This document shows positions 22,082-33,506 of a stretch of 64,000 bases of DNA, one piece after another. Each line of letters starts with the position of its first letter. The stretch's first letter is position 1. Origin of the DNA: Gonapodya prolifera JEL478. Lineage: Eukaryota; Monoblepharomycota; Monoblepharidomycetes; Monoblepharidales; Gonapodyaceae. The translations under genes and the position numbers were made by a program. Below the pieces are notes generated by a model. The model was given only the letters and a program-made list of their open reading frames with translations. It made no database searches and had not been told where the DNA came from. Location: contig KQ965860.1 in assembly GCA_001574975.1 (NCBI GenBank), forward strand, positions 57,848 through 121,847. Reading direction: 5' to 3'.

Positions 22082-24342
22082 ATGGCGTCCGGGTTGAGAA
22101 GATCCAGAGCGGCGCGAATCTTCTCTGTCTTCCTTGTGCCACTTGCCCTCCACATCACAACCGCATCCGCACTCCCCTACAACGCCACAATCCCCCCGCT
22201 CGCCGTTTCAGGTCAATGGATCATCGAAACCACCACGCAACGTTCCATCTTCCTGCATGGAGTCAACATCGCGGCCAAAGTCCCCCCCTTTCGGGCGGTG
22301 GACACCAGCAGCGCCGCGTCCATCGCCGCAGCTCTGGATCCCCTGCAGGCACTCGGGTACAACGTCGCTCGACTGGCATTCACGTGGGAAGCGTATGAAT
22401 CGGTGCAAGGGACGTACAATGCAGAGTACTTGACTTACTACGTGACGTTGGTTCGCGAACTTGCAAAACGAGGCATCTACACCCTGGTGGACTTCCACCA
22501 AGATGCATTCTCTCGGTGGAGCATGAACGGATGCGGCGAAGGGTTTCCCGAATGGACCGTTCCCGAATCGTTGCGAGCCACGCCCCAGAATTACACGGAC
22601 CTCGTGGACGTCAAGGAGCAGGTGTGCGTCCTCTGGGGAATAACGCTTGCGTTCCAGGGCGCGTTTGGTGGTGGTGATTTGGATCAGGTGTTTAGCCTGA
22701 TGATGACGCCGGGGAGTGACGTGCAAAAGGCTTACATGAAGATGGTCACCTCGGTCGCCGCGGCTCTCAAAGACGAGCCTGGCGTCTTTGGGTTCGACAT
22801 CAGTGAGCTTTGAGGCCATGACTCCTCCAATTATCGACACCCGAACTGATCACTCTTGATTCTCTGCACAGTCAACGAACCATTCGTCAGCTCATACACG
22901 TTCTACGAAGCCGGCTATGCAGCTCTCCAAGCTGCAGGATGGACTGATCCTGTTGTCATTATGGAGCCAGCCTTCAAGGAGAATGTTTTCACCCGCCCAA
23001 ACATCAAAAACCTGGTTTATGCTGTTAGTCCTCTAATGCTACGAACCTTCGCACGGCCTCGTTGTTCACGGTTCTGGTCCCAATACAGCCCCATCACTAC
23101 GACTGGCGCTTTATTTTGGATGCCTTGTACTCCCAAATGCATTTCTGGATCAAGGAAGGGGGCCTTACGGATCCCGTGAATGCCTTCTTGGACAATCCCA
23201 CACCAGAAACACAAGCCCGGATGCTGCAACGACTAAATGCTATGAAGGTGTGTCCCTCTCTCGTACTCTGACGCTATCGAGAATCAGTTTCTGACATGAG
23301 CTTCATTTTTCGCTCTATGAAAGAACGTGTCTTCCCACACCTCCGCGCAACTTCAGTCGGCGTCGATCACGGACACCAGCGTGACGGGGCTTCAAAATGC
23401 CGTGTCGTCCTTCTCGGACTCTGTGTCGAGTGTTCACTCGAACTCGGATTACATTGTCGCTCATCGTGGAGAGTGAGTGTGATGGCCGTGTTGCATTTTG
23501 GCGGTCCCGTTCTTTGCACTGATCGGTCTTTGATAATGTTACATTTTGATAAATTTAGATTTTGGGCTTGGGTTCTCACCGTATTGACGCGGTTCACCGT
23601 GCAAGCACTGGTGGATTTGGGGAATTTGCTCTTCTTCACTCCAAAAGGTGTGTTCTCATTTCTCGGGTAGCCTCAACTGTATCCCAACCATGTTCCAACC
23701 TTCCCCCTCCTTCCACAAGTGGGCCTCTTCGACGTCCTGAAAGGTCTCCTACCCGTCCTCTCCCCTTTCGACGGCGATACCACCATGGCAGGTTTCATCA
23801 AAGACTCCCAAACGTCCCTTTCCAGCGCGCCTGTTTTCCTCGGTGAATTCGGGTGCGACGCCGAAGCCGGATTCATGAACTGCCCCAAATGGGTGTGGGA
23901 CATGGCGTCGAGCGTCGACACCCACCTCGCAGCCGGTTGGACGCAGTGGGCCTACATCCCGACGTGGGATCCGATCCTCAAGGATCGATTCAACTACGAG
24001 GATCTTTCAATCACGCAGGGAAGCCAGGGCTGGTACGCCAAGCGCCCCACGATGATGACGGGGCGCCCGCACGTGCGCAAGGTTGCGGGGGTTCCGACGG
24101 CGATATCAGTTTCCAAGAGCCCGGTTGCTCTGTCACTATCGTACAATGCAACTTCGGTGGCGACTGGACTTACTGAGATCTTCTTCGACACAGGCGCCGC
24201 ATGTGGGTCGGGCAATGCGACCGTCACTGTGTCCCGAAGCAACGCGCTGTGCGGCTTTGCTGCCAATGCCAACGCTATAGTCGTTTGTGACTCTGCCAAC
24301 GTCACAGTGGGATCAATCGTGTCTGTGAAAGTGTCTTGTTGA
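22082..24342 (+). CDS. Secreted endoglycoceramidase (GH5 family)
   Basis: Glycoside hydrolase that releases the glycan from glycosphingolipids. Exons 22082-22802, 22872-23023, 23089-23247, 23324-23472, 23559-23647 and 23720-24342 total 1893 nt (630 aa). A signal peptide (basic start, core FSVFLVPLALHITTASA) precedes LHGVNIAAKVPPF. Barrel motifs: NVARLAFTWEAYE, GIYTLVDFHQDAFSRW, the acid/base Glu in INEPF (at the first intron), and the nucleophile Glu in VFLGEFGCDAEA. The aromatic GWTQWAYIPTWDP typical of the family follows the nucleophile. A C-terminal beta domain with four cysteines ends in VKVSC. The middle exons (residues about 340-420) are Ser/Thr-rich and less conserved. It sits directly upstream of a fatty-acid 2-hydroxylase on the same strand. 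N-glycosylation sequons are frequent, consistent with secretion. Confidence 0.9.
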
Positions 24343-24744
24343 GCTGTTCTTGTGCACTTTGACTCGGGGGAGGACTCTGTCACGTGATTCGAAAGAATAG
24401 GTTGCTTTTTTGGTAGCGTTATGCAATTTTGACGATGAAGAGCTGTATCGGTTTTGAATACATACAAGCTCACGGCTCAATTCTGAGTGCATCCTTGAGT
24501 CACCCCTCCTACAAAAACTCAACCGCCACACGTTGTCGTGACTGACTCGCCGAGGATTGCGAAAGGTACGAACTTCGTCGCGCACTTGATGACTTTTCTC
24601 AGCTAATCTCGGAGCCCTCTTCGCTTTTCCTTGCAACTCGGCGTTCGATTGTGAAACGAAAAGCTCCCACGAGCCCGTCATCACACCGGTTAACGAGACC
24701 AGCGCACTCCCAGAACCACCTCTCTACCACCTCTCCATCCCACC
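24343..24744. other. Intergenic stretch, hydroxylase promoter
   Basis: Separates two same-strand lipid genes. Its right end is pyrimidine-rich (CCTCTCTACCACCTCTCC) just before the ATG at 24745. No other feature seen. Confidence 0.4.
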
Positions 24745-25953
24745 ATGGCCTCGTTTTCTCTTACTGAGGTTCAGAAGCACTCTTCGAGCACATCGTGCTG
24801 GGTCATTTACAACGGAGCCGTTTACGACGTCACGACGTTCCTCGCGGACCATCCGGGCGGCGAAGACTTCATTTTGGACCATTCCGGGAAGGACATTAGC
24901 AGCCTCATGGAGGGGCCGGACCACAATCACAGCGATTCAGCTTACCAAGTGCTCGCCGGATTCAAGATCGGGACGCTCGCGGAGCCCAACGGCGCCTCGG
25001 GGGACGCCACGCTCGTCAAAAGGAAGGTTGCAGCGGCTGCCTCGACTGAACCGGAGGCGGACGACACCCAAACGTACAAGGAGAATGGGTGGTCTGCAGA
25101 CCTCATCCAGGACTCGCTGGGCAAACCGAGCGCGGACTTCATCGACCCGCACAAACCCATGCTGGCCCAAATCTGGCGCGCGCGGTGGACAAAGGCGTTC
25201 TACCTGGAGCAGGTGCACATCCCAAAGCACGTCCCCTTCGCCGCGCCCATTTTCGGGTACGACCACATCCTCGAACCACTCTCGAAGACCTCGTGGTGGG
25301 TCGTGCCGCTCGTGTGGCTGCCCGTTGGACAACTAGCAATCGGGGGGTGGGCGTTCAGACGGCTACCGCTAGCCGCCTTTGCCGCGTACTATGGGTTCGG
25401 TGTCGGCCTGTGGACCTTCATCGAGTACTCGCTTCACCGATGGCTGTTCCACGTGGAACGGTTTCTGCCCGAGTCGCAAATCGCGTTCCTTCTCCACTTC
25501 CTGACGCACGGTGTGCACCACTTCCTCCCTATGGACGGGTACGTCCTTTTAGCAACTATATCATGCCGTTGTCCCCCACTCACACCCCTTGCCTATTCCA
25601 GTATGCGACTCGTCATGCCACCCGCCCTATTCTGCATCCTCCTCGCTCCCGTCTATCTCACGCTGGTCCCATGGTTCCCAAGCTACGAAACCGCCCACGC
25701 AACCCTCGCGGGCGGGCTGCTGGGATACGTCTGCTACGACCTGATACACTACTACCTCCACCACGGTAAGCGCATCAAGCAATGTGGTCCTCACTGCCAG
25801 TTCACACACCTTCGCATTCCGCCAGGTCGCGTGATTACAGCCCACCTGCGGGCAATGAAGACGTGGCACATGGACCACCACTACAAAAACGCAAACACAC
25901 TGTACGGCATCACGTCGAAATTTTGGGACTACGTGTTCGGCACGACGAAGTAG
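24745..25953 (+). CDS. SCS7: Fatty-acid 2-hydroxylase with N-terminal cytochrome b5 domain
   Basis: ER enzyme that 2-hydroxylates the acyl chain of ceramides. Exons 24745-25538, 25602-25765 and 25826-25953 give 361 aa. Residues about 3-80 form a cytochrome b5 domain with the haem motif HPGG and the second haem His in the HNHSD segment. The hydroxylase domain has membrane segments and the His clusters: SLHRWLFH, HFLTHGVHH, HYYLHHG and HMDHHY, which bind a di-iron centre. PMDGMRLVMPP at the intron-1 junction is characteristic. Both introns (63 and 60 nt) are multiples of three without stops, so unspliced RNA stays open. Placement next to endoglycoceramidase and the SCP2 gene is a possible lipid neighbourhood. 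Product identity is secure. Confidence 0.95.
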   Translation: MASFSLTEVQKHSSSTSCWVIYNGAVYDVTTFLADHPGGEDFILDHSGKDISSLMEGPDHNHSDSAYQVLAGFKIGTLAEPNGASGDATLVKRKVAAAASTEPEADDTQTYKENGWSADLIQDSLGKPSADFIDPHKPMLAQIWRARWTKAFYLEQVHIPKHVPFAAPIFGYDHILEPLSKTSWWVVPLVWLPVGQLAIGGWAFRRLPLAAFAAYYGFGVGLWTFIEYSLHRWLFHVERFLPESQIAFLLHFLTHGVHHFLPMDGYVLLATISCRCPPLTPLAYSSMRLVMPPALFCILLAPVYLTLVPWFPSYETAHATLAGGLLGYVCYDLIHYYLHHGKRIKQCGPHCQFTHLRIPPGRVITAHLRAMKTWHMDHHYKNANTLYGITSKFWDYVFGTTK

Positions 25954-26266
25954 AGCGGGGCGGGGGTACAGGTTGCATATGGTACAGGGAGAAACGAGTG
26001 ATACATCCAGTTGATCGCATTACATAGAGTGTATTGTAAAATTTATTCGCACAGAATGAACTGCGTCGGTCCTACGTTGGACCTTTCGAAACATAATATG
26101 ATACAGCACTGTTCTCACGCGGAATGGTCAGTTTCGGACAACGGACTCGAACGCCGACCCTTTGAAAGGCCGTTCGCGGTGAATCAGGGCTCTGGCGAGT
26201 GTAGAATCAATCGATGCGTACTAGCGAAGGACACGAAAGCGCATGGATGAGTTCTTGGCGACACCA
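25954..26266. other. Convergent intergenic stretch
   Basis: Lies between two convergent genes; presumably both 3' ends. Nothing else seen. Confidence 0.4.
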
Positions 26267-28016
26267 TTATATCGCACCGTCGACACCCACCAACGCCGCA
26301 TCCGGCACAACCTTTCCGCTCTGCTTGTACGCGTTATTGAGCGAGAACCCGGACCGCGTGGGCGCCTCCTTGGCCACACTGCACGCCGACGCGCGGTGGA
26401 TCCTGTGCCGGGTGAAATGATCCCGCGCTTCGGTCGCGAACTCCCGCCCGTCCGCGCGGAAGATGGCCGAGTTGGGCCGGAAGTCGGACACGGCGCCCGA
26501 TGTTTGCGTCTTTTGCCCGACGTGCTTCACGGGCGGCGGGGGCGTACGCGGTTTGGAGGCAGCGCTTCGGGGGAGGGCGGCGGTGTGGGTGCTGGAGACG
26601 GTGGCGGGTTGGTTCTGTGGAGGGGATTTCAGGCAGTCGGTTGCGCGCTGGTCGCGGACGTAACCGTCTGCAGTGGGGTCAAGGGGTCGCTGACACTAAG
26701 TGTGAGAACGCGACTAGCGACGGCTTACCTTCGTCCATGTGCACCAAAGGATGTTTCGCGTACACGTCGCGCACGTTCTTGGGGACCGCAATGGGCGGGA
26801 GCTCGTTGTTGACTGGGGGGAGGGGAAACCCCTGGGTGTCTGTGAAACGGCCCGCTGTATGGTGGGGGCCAGCATGGTGAGGTGTTGGGTCCACGGACCA
26901 AAAATAGTTCGTGGGGGGACCACTCACGGTCTTGTTCCCACTGGCTCACAGCAAGCGTGGGCGAGTCGTTGGTATACCCCGTCCCGCTGAATTGAGCAAC
27001 CTCAACCACGACTCCCTTGTCGACGCGGGACCCCTTCAAATGTCCCTTGTAGTTATACGTCTGTGCCGTTTCCGAGATCACGGGCGCGGTCGCGGTCGCG
27101 GTGCGCCGGGTGGTGGCCCCGATGTCGGGTTTGGCAGGCCGGGACGGAGGGCTCCACCCGTGGGAGTGCTTGACGTCGCGCTCGACGTTGACCATGGCGA
27201 GCGTGAATGCCGAGGAGCCGACCAGGTTGACGGAGCGTGGAACGGACGGGATGAGTTGCGGCGGGCGGGGGTGGGAGAGAGTCGTGACGGTGTCGAAGGG
27301 GCGGTCGGTGCTGCAGTGCGGGGTGGTAAGGTGGAGTGTGGTGTGAAGCTCGGAGGAGGTGTGAGATATGCAGGGCGCAGCGACTCACTGGAACCCTCCC
27401 GTGCCTTCATCCCATTTCTCATCGTAACGCACAAAGGGCACGTTGTTCGGGCTGTACCCGTTTCCCCGCACGGTGACGCGAGAGTCTGTGCCGAATCCCG
27501 GGACGGCGTGGCCGTGCTTGTCCTTGGGCAGGAACAGGTGGTGGTTGAAGTGCCCGGCGAGCAGATGCCGTTGGTATCCGTGCGCGGCGGAGTATCTGGG
27601 GCAGGGGGTGGAATATAATGTCAGTTCCGGTTCACGGCCCCCTTCAAACAGACCCATTCCCACCACAACCCCACCCCCCGAACCCGAACGTGAATGTCCC
27701 ATTCATAGTTCCCACAAACCCAAACGTCAGCTTTCGTTCCCGTTCTTCAAGCCCATGCTCGAGCGCTATGCCCATATCCCACACTGGACGGAACCCCATT
27801 GTCCTTCAATCGCAAACCTCCGTCCCCTCCCCTTTGCGAGCGTCGATCCGCATTCCTCAATACGACCTCCAGCCGCAGTACCCACGAGGTCGCATAGAAG
27901 CTTGTGGGCACGATATCAGGCCCCTTTGAAAAATGGACGATTTCAGACGGTCCGTAGTCGATTGGAGCTGGCCGCGATGTGTCCGCGGAGGACGGTAAAG
28001 ATCCTGCGGGTGCCAT
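26267..28016 (-). CDS. Unrecognised conserved-looking protein, possibly axonemal
   Basis: A multi-exon minus-strand gene that I do not recognise. ATG 28016 starts MAPAGSLPSSADTSRPAPID. A second exon starting near 27600 holds HFNHHLFLPKDKHGHAVPGFG and NGYSPNNVPFVRYDEKWDEG. It splices (intron about 27388-27304, phase 2) to an exon with VNLVGSSAFTLAMVNVERDV and AQTYNYKGHLKGSRVDKG. Further exons hold LPPIAVPKNVRDVYAKHPLV, and the last exon ends SGFSLNNAYKQSGKVVPDAA. The first intron phase does not close neatly, so exon 1 is tentative. The absence of predicted membrane segments, many Tyr/Pro/Gly/His turns, and short repeated 'PF..YDEKW'-like pieces are reminiscent of small axonemal microtubule-associated proteins. 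That resemblance is impression, not a family match. Confidence 0.55.
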
Positions 28017-29582
28017 ATATCAATTCTCGGACAGGCTTCTGGAGCAGGATGTGAAACTGCGGCTGCGAAGAACAGAAGGTGAAGAGAAGGAGGGAGAAGA
28101 GGGAAGGCAGCACACGGTACCTTGTTCAGGCAAGCAACGATCGGTGAATCACAGTGGATCGGTAATTTAGTTGGATGAAAATGGAGGTGGCAGAATAATA
28201 TTGCAGGATAGACATTGGACAGCTGAACGTGATGTGCTTAAGTGTGGACATGACTTCCTAATGAAATGGTGATCGGCGGGAGGGTTCACTCTTCAGCACG
28301 CAGTTGGATGTCCCTCTGTGCATTCCTCGTCGTGCAGCGACACAGACCATTGGGTTGAGTGTTGCTGCGGTCACGCCCTCCCGGGGGATTCGGGCCTGGA
28401 ACGGCAGTGAAACCACACCCGGTCTCGCGCGCATGGAATCGGCGAGATTCTGAAAAATTCAAGTGCAGAGGGTGTTTCTGTGATTTTCGTTTTTGATTTG
28501 GTCCTTGTCGGTAGAGATCCGACCTGTGCCATATTCAACCCGATGCATTTTGCTCGATCTTGGAGACCATCTGACCGATATTTCTGGCCGCATGACTGCC
28601 TTCACCGCTCGTACTTGTGCTCCTGGCCGTGGAGTTTGGTGAAAAAGGTGCTTCCTTTGTGTTTGCAAATGGATGCTGATGAGCAGATTTCCGGATTGAC
28701 AACACCGACAAGATTGTGCCTCCCTCCACATCCAAGTACCCACACAAGTTGCTGTCTTTCGGTATGCTTTGCTGCTTCCCCACACATCCACAATCGACGC
28801 CATTATGTACACCTCCAACGTTGGAAGTCAAAAGTCCTTTCTCGCATGCGGTTTTACGCAATAGCGAACAAAAATTTCACATAACGTGGTCGTATATGAC
28901 CTTTTTTGCACGCTCGCGGTGGTACGTGCACACACCTCGGACACCCCACGTGCTGGTGCGAACCGGTGTCATCATCTCTCATCGAACCATCGCTCTTCGG
29001 ACTGATCGGACAACAGGATCATGGCTATTTTCGACGAATCAATCATTCTGGATCTCTTTTGGGCGCTCCAGGTCTCATTTCGCGAGTCGTGTCATCTGGA
29101 GTGGATATGGGAATTGGAGGACTCTGGGCGTCTTTCTTCACCGTTTCTTTTTTCATTGAACGCACATCGAACATCTTCTCTTTCGCTCTAGAGTACTTCG
29201 ACCGCGCCAGGAATGTGATCACATGGAGATAATGTATTTTGCCTTTTTAAACAGCAATCAATGGCGATTACTCCCTCCATTGATAACCGTCTGAAAAGTC
29301 AATCGATTCTTGGTGGTCATTGCTCATTTCAAAGCACTGTTCAGCTTGGGAGAGGTTGAGTTCCTGTCGGAATATGTCTGGTGCCACATTCCTTGTACGT
29401 TACCCGACAACTTTCATTCATCCTGTCTCTCCTTCACGCTCTGACATGAGTTCCCGCGGAGACTTTACTCGATGGTCAACTAGAGCTTGGCGCTGTTGAC
29501 CAAGGACAAGGACATTGCCAGCTGCCGTGGAACCACCTTCTGCACGCTCCTCTCTGGTTTTTTGCTCATGGCATGGACTTAA
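28017..29582. other. Gene-poor stretch
   Basis: Short open frames exist (for example about 28906-29232, plus), some with hydrophobic ends, but none has a family motif, a compelling start or matching splice sites. I cannot support a gene. Confidence 0.3.
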
Positions 29583-30600
29583 TTGTATATCTCTTACGAT
29601 AGCTATGCCTCACATCGAACGTCTTTGGGAGGAAGCCGTACGGGGTGGCTTCGAGAAGGCCACAACTGTTGCATCCGTTATGTTGAAGAGGCAGCTGCAG
29701 AAGCATTCCCCGACTCGTTCCTCCTCTGCGACCTCCATTTCGAACACCCGAGGATGCATGCCTATCACATGCACGTGAGACGTGCTGGGCTCGATCTCCC
29801 AGAAAAGCTTATTTGGGGGTCCTACGTACGGTACCGCGGGGGGGTGAAGATGTACTTTCCAAACTGGCAAGAACGATGGGAAGTGATTCCTTTCGAACTA
29901 CTTGAATATTCGTAAGCAGATGTCCGAGGGAGAAGGGTACAGATCGTGTCGCTCAACAACATGCCCTTTTCAGGATCCCGAAGCGTTTTCGGCAGACAGA
30001 CGAGAGTTCCATTTCTCGGTACGCTTTTTCTACACTCGCTGCACTCCGCCGAGATTCTCATTGAGTTTGTGGTCGTCGAATTCACTCACCAAACCACAGT
30101 CACCTGTCGAGGAGCCTTTCACCCCGAACCGTCAGAAGAGGGTCGAAACCAGCAGCGAGAGAATCCGGTCGGGATTATACATGAGGCCGCTCTCGTGGCA
30201 GCAAACACTATTCTGACCATGATCGTGACCGTGAAAGTGACCGGGATCGGGAGAAGGACCGTGACCGCCGTGACCGGGAACGTGCCCGGGACCGCCGAGA
30301 CCGCGAACATAACCGGGACCAGGACCTCGACCGCCGTGACTGTGAACATGGCAGGGATCGAGAACGTGACCGCGGTGACCGTGAACGTGGTGGCTTGGAT
30401 AGAGAACGTGACCGCCGTGACAGCAAACTCAATCCGGAACAGGAACTCGACCGTGACCGCGACCAAGATCGAAGGCAAAGGTCCAACCATCGCAAGGAGT
30501 CCTCGCCCGTCCCATCCGAAACCCACAAAAACCAACAACCCCCCGCTCTCCCGACTCGGCTACGCCACCTCGATCTCTGGTACCACCATGCACGTGTAAA
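29583..30600 (+). pseudogene. Possible RD/RE-rich (SR-like) protein gene with frame break
   Basis: Two coding-like stretches occur. At 29680-29912 a frame reads FPDSFLLCDLHFEHPRMHAY and LIWGSYVRYRGGVKMYFPNW, with no family I can name. At 30106-30600 a frame reads SRSLSPRT, an in-frame TGA near 30180, then GRSRGSKHYSDHDRDRE followed by about 80 residues dominated by Arg-Asp and Arg-Glu dipeptides, as in SR-type splicing or RNA-processing factors. A plausible intron lies between about 30018 and 30098. Whether the two stretches belong to one gene is unclear, and the TGA interrupts the RD frame. Without the stop it would be an RS-domain protein. Confidence 0.35.
30215..30475 (+). repeat. GACCGT/GACCGC-type coding repeat (Arg-Asp / Arg-Glu)
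   Basis: A low-complexity tract built on the 6-base theme GACCGT/GACCGG/GAACGT. In one plus frame it encodes alternating Asp/Glu and Arg; other frames give Val/Thr- or Ser/Arg-rich strings that are shadows. Confidence 0.7.
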
Positions 30601-33506
30601 ACGTCATCGCGTTCACCCTGCGCGCGTTGTGGTCCGCCTCCGCAACAGCAGCCTCCCCTCAAACCACCCATCCTCTCCACATCCTCCATGACGACTACAT
30701 CGGGTGGATCGTTGCCCTCCCCGCCTTCCTCTCCGGGTCAATTAGCCGATGTTCGCTCGCCAAAGTCGACCACGCCACCACCATCGAAGTCGCCAGTGTG
30801 GTGTGCCTCGCCTCCTCCGTTGTGGTCGGGAGATTATGGCACAGCGTCGGGAGGAGCAAATCTCCTTTCTATGGCCCCCTGCGGAGGCTGGCGATGTTTG
30901 GTTCCGTTGAACAAGCAGCGTGGGGACTAGAAAGTCATGCGGCGTGGTGGTACGGTCATTGGAGTGGCCGCCCGGGTACCGACGACACTCCCCCTGTCGA
31001 CGACATGAATTATTGGCGGGAGATGTGCGGCGGAGTCCCATATTCGGTTGAGGGATGGGGGACGATGGGTGTGGGTTGGATGGTGCCACAAAGTATGCGA
31101 TGGCGACGGGTTTCCTTGGTATGTGGATGGCAAGTTGGTGAGGACAGATTTTCATGCCGTTTGGGTGGTGGAACATGTTGGCCGGATGGAATGGATGGTA
31201 CGGGCCGACGATGATGTGAGGGGGTTTCTGGAATTCCGGTTGGGCATGGTTGGTGATGCAAAAAGGTGGAGGGTCGTTAAAAAGAAGGCGTAGTATATGA
31301 ATTTTTACTTCACCGTTTATGTAAATAGCTGTGACCGCTTGCTGAAGAACTTTGCTAAACGTTTCGGAGCGGAAATCTTGTCTCGCAATTCGTTGCGCTC
31401 AGCGAGGAATGCAGTCACAGTAGTATCAGTTGTCTGACAGAGGTTTTCGACGATCGCATTTCTGATACATGGAAGATATCGAACTGAATTGCAGAAGCGC
31501 TCGGTTTCCAGCGGTGTCGGAATCAATGGGCGGTTTCCTCATTCTCAGCAAGCCCAAACTCTTCGAATGTTTGAAATGTGGTGTATTCTCAGAAGCTTGG
31601 TCTGAGTCGTACAAACGAGTTGAATAGGCGAATGTTAGCCGTTTGCGATTTGAAAATAACACAGACGTTTCCAGAATGCGCGGCGTGGACGCCGCTCGCC
31701 TTCGCATTCCAAAAATTGACCTCGCAAGTGGAGATCTTCAGGTCTCGCGCAAGGAGAGGAATGAAAATGGTCAAAGCCGAAACATTGAATCGAGTCCTTG
31801 AAACTGTGATACTCATCTGAGTAGAACTTGTCCCAAGCAATACGAAACACCCTACAGCGACAGGTACAGCGAACCGGTACTCGCAGAGGCCCATGGTCAA
31901 CCCATCATCGAAGGCAAAAGAGATCGGCGGCAAACACGTGAGTCGATGTCGATGCTTGATCTTCCGGTCACCCGTACGTACGTACATAAAGCCACCCCGT
32001 ACGAGCGACCATTGGCCTCTGTCCGCTCTCTCCCCTTGCTCCAATTTCTGGTGCGCATTCCGATTGCGGTTTCAGCGACACTCGCAGCATCAGCGCAGCC
32101 GTTAAGAGACTAAAACTCACCAACCCTTCGTTCTTGTGTCGTTGGGAGCAGCGTGGAGTTCGATTCACTGTCTTGCAGGTGTGATTGCAAACTTTCCACC
32201 ATCACTGTGGTCATTAATTTACATACACCAATCACGGATTGAACATCATCACTACTGCCCCTGTTCAGAAGCCATGATGAGCGCTTCGAGCCTCTAAACG
32301 TGTGTTCTAACGATGCGCTTTCCATTTATCGTCGTCTCCTAAAATGGTGGCTCTCTTCCTTGGCAGGGAGCAAGTGTTTCGAACCCTTGCGACACTTCTT
32401 CAAGTAAAACCCGTTTTCGCTCTCACTTAACGAAAAGGCATCTCTTATGAGATCCCAGAGGCTCTGCGGTATCGGTCCTGCGTGATGGGACGTGGTTCAG
32501 CAAACATATTGGCTTCTCCAGGGGAACGCATCGCAGTCATCGCCTTTGTAAGCTCGATACGTATCCTTTCGTATCCCCACTTCTAAAATTGAAACCACGG
32601 TACCAGGATCCTTTCAGTCATCCGTTCAAAGCGGCTTCTAGACGTATCTTGAGTCCTCCTGCACAGTGCTTGGCTTTGCATCCGAGTTCGGTAGACTCCA
32701 CGGGTCGATCAGTTGTCTCTGACTGGGTTGAAGGGCGCTGCAGACAAAGAGATTCGAAACGGACGAGACACAGATGTTTCGCTCCGAGATGGACACATGC
32801 CGTCTGAAGCACGAATGGGTGAGTTCTCACCGTGCGACATCACTTCCTTACATCCTTCTACTGTCGTTCTCTTTTTGCAGCTCTTTTGGATTGTACGTAG
32901 AGATTTTCTTGTTCACGCACATGATTTAGACTGAACTCACGGTCCACGAAACACACCCTTCGCTTCGTTTCTTTTCTATCGGAACTACGCAAGAGGGGAG
33001 GCCGTTCGAGGAGCGTGGGGCCTCAAAGGGTGGGGTGAAGTATGGAGATGGAGGGAAGCCGGGTGGGGGAAGCCGGGTTGGGGTAGTGGTAGATTAAGTA
33101 GAGTAGGTATGGGACACCGAGCGGACGTCCTCTTCGATGGTGTGTCCTGGAAACAGTAACTAGTGGATAGCGAATTGTCCGCAATTGTACCATGTCCTGG
33201 ATAACGATGTTTTGTTCTCAAGCTCTTTGGCGATGCTGCGGAGAAAAGACTGGAGCACATCATGGGGACCCAAAGTGAGAAGTTTGATAGTGTATTCTGT
33301 CCCTTCATACAGGAGCATTTCCGTGCAGAGACTGTTCGTTGACGTATTTCATTCCACACAGTCGAGTGGTCGCGTACATCTCTTGGGCACAATCTGGAAT
33401 CAAAATCTGCTATTTCATCAGCCTCCTCGCTGTGCACATTTTTCTGACTAGATATCAACATGAAGACTGAAGTCTCTCGAACGACTACCTCCGAAAGGTC
33501 GCACAA
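30601..33506. other. Gene-poor region between the RD tract and the MDR reductase
   Basis: Open frames at 30627-31214 (plus) and 31589-32044 (minus) are moderately long, but composition and motifs do not support a protein. The minus frame around 31850-31635 reads FRIAWDKFYSDEYHSFKD and is the most protein-like fragment, possibly an old exon. A short direct repeat of GGGGGAAGCCGGG lies near 33055-33085. No RNA gene seen. Confidence 0.3.

Noticed and set aside
26130-26190. tRNA-like T-loop sequence
   Set aside because: The 5-bp stem does not pair and no matching D- or anticodon arm is present.
33050-33085. Possible CRISPR-like short direct repeats
   Set aside because: Only two imperfect GGGGGAAGCCGGG units without spacers; nuclear fungal DNA would not be expected to carry CRISPR arrays.
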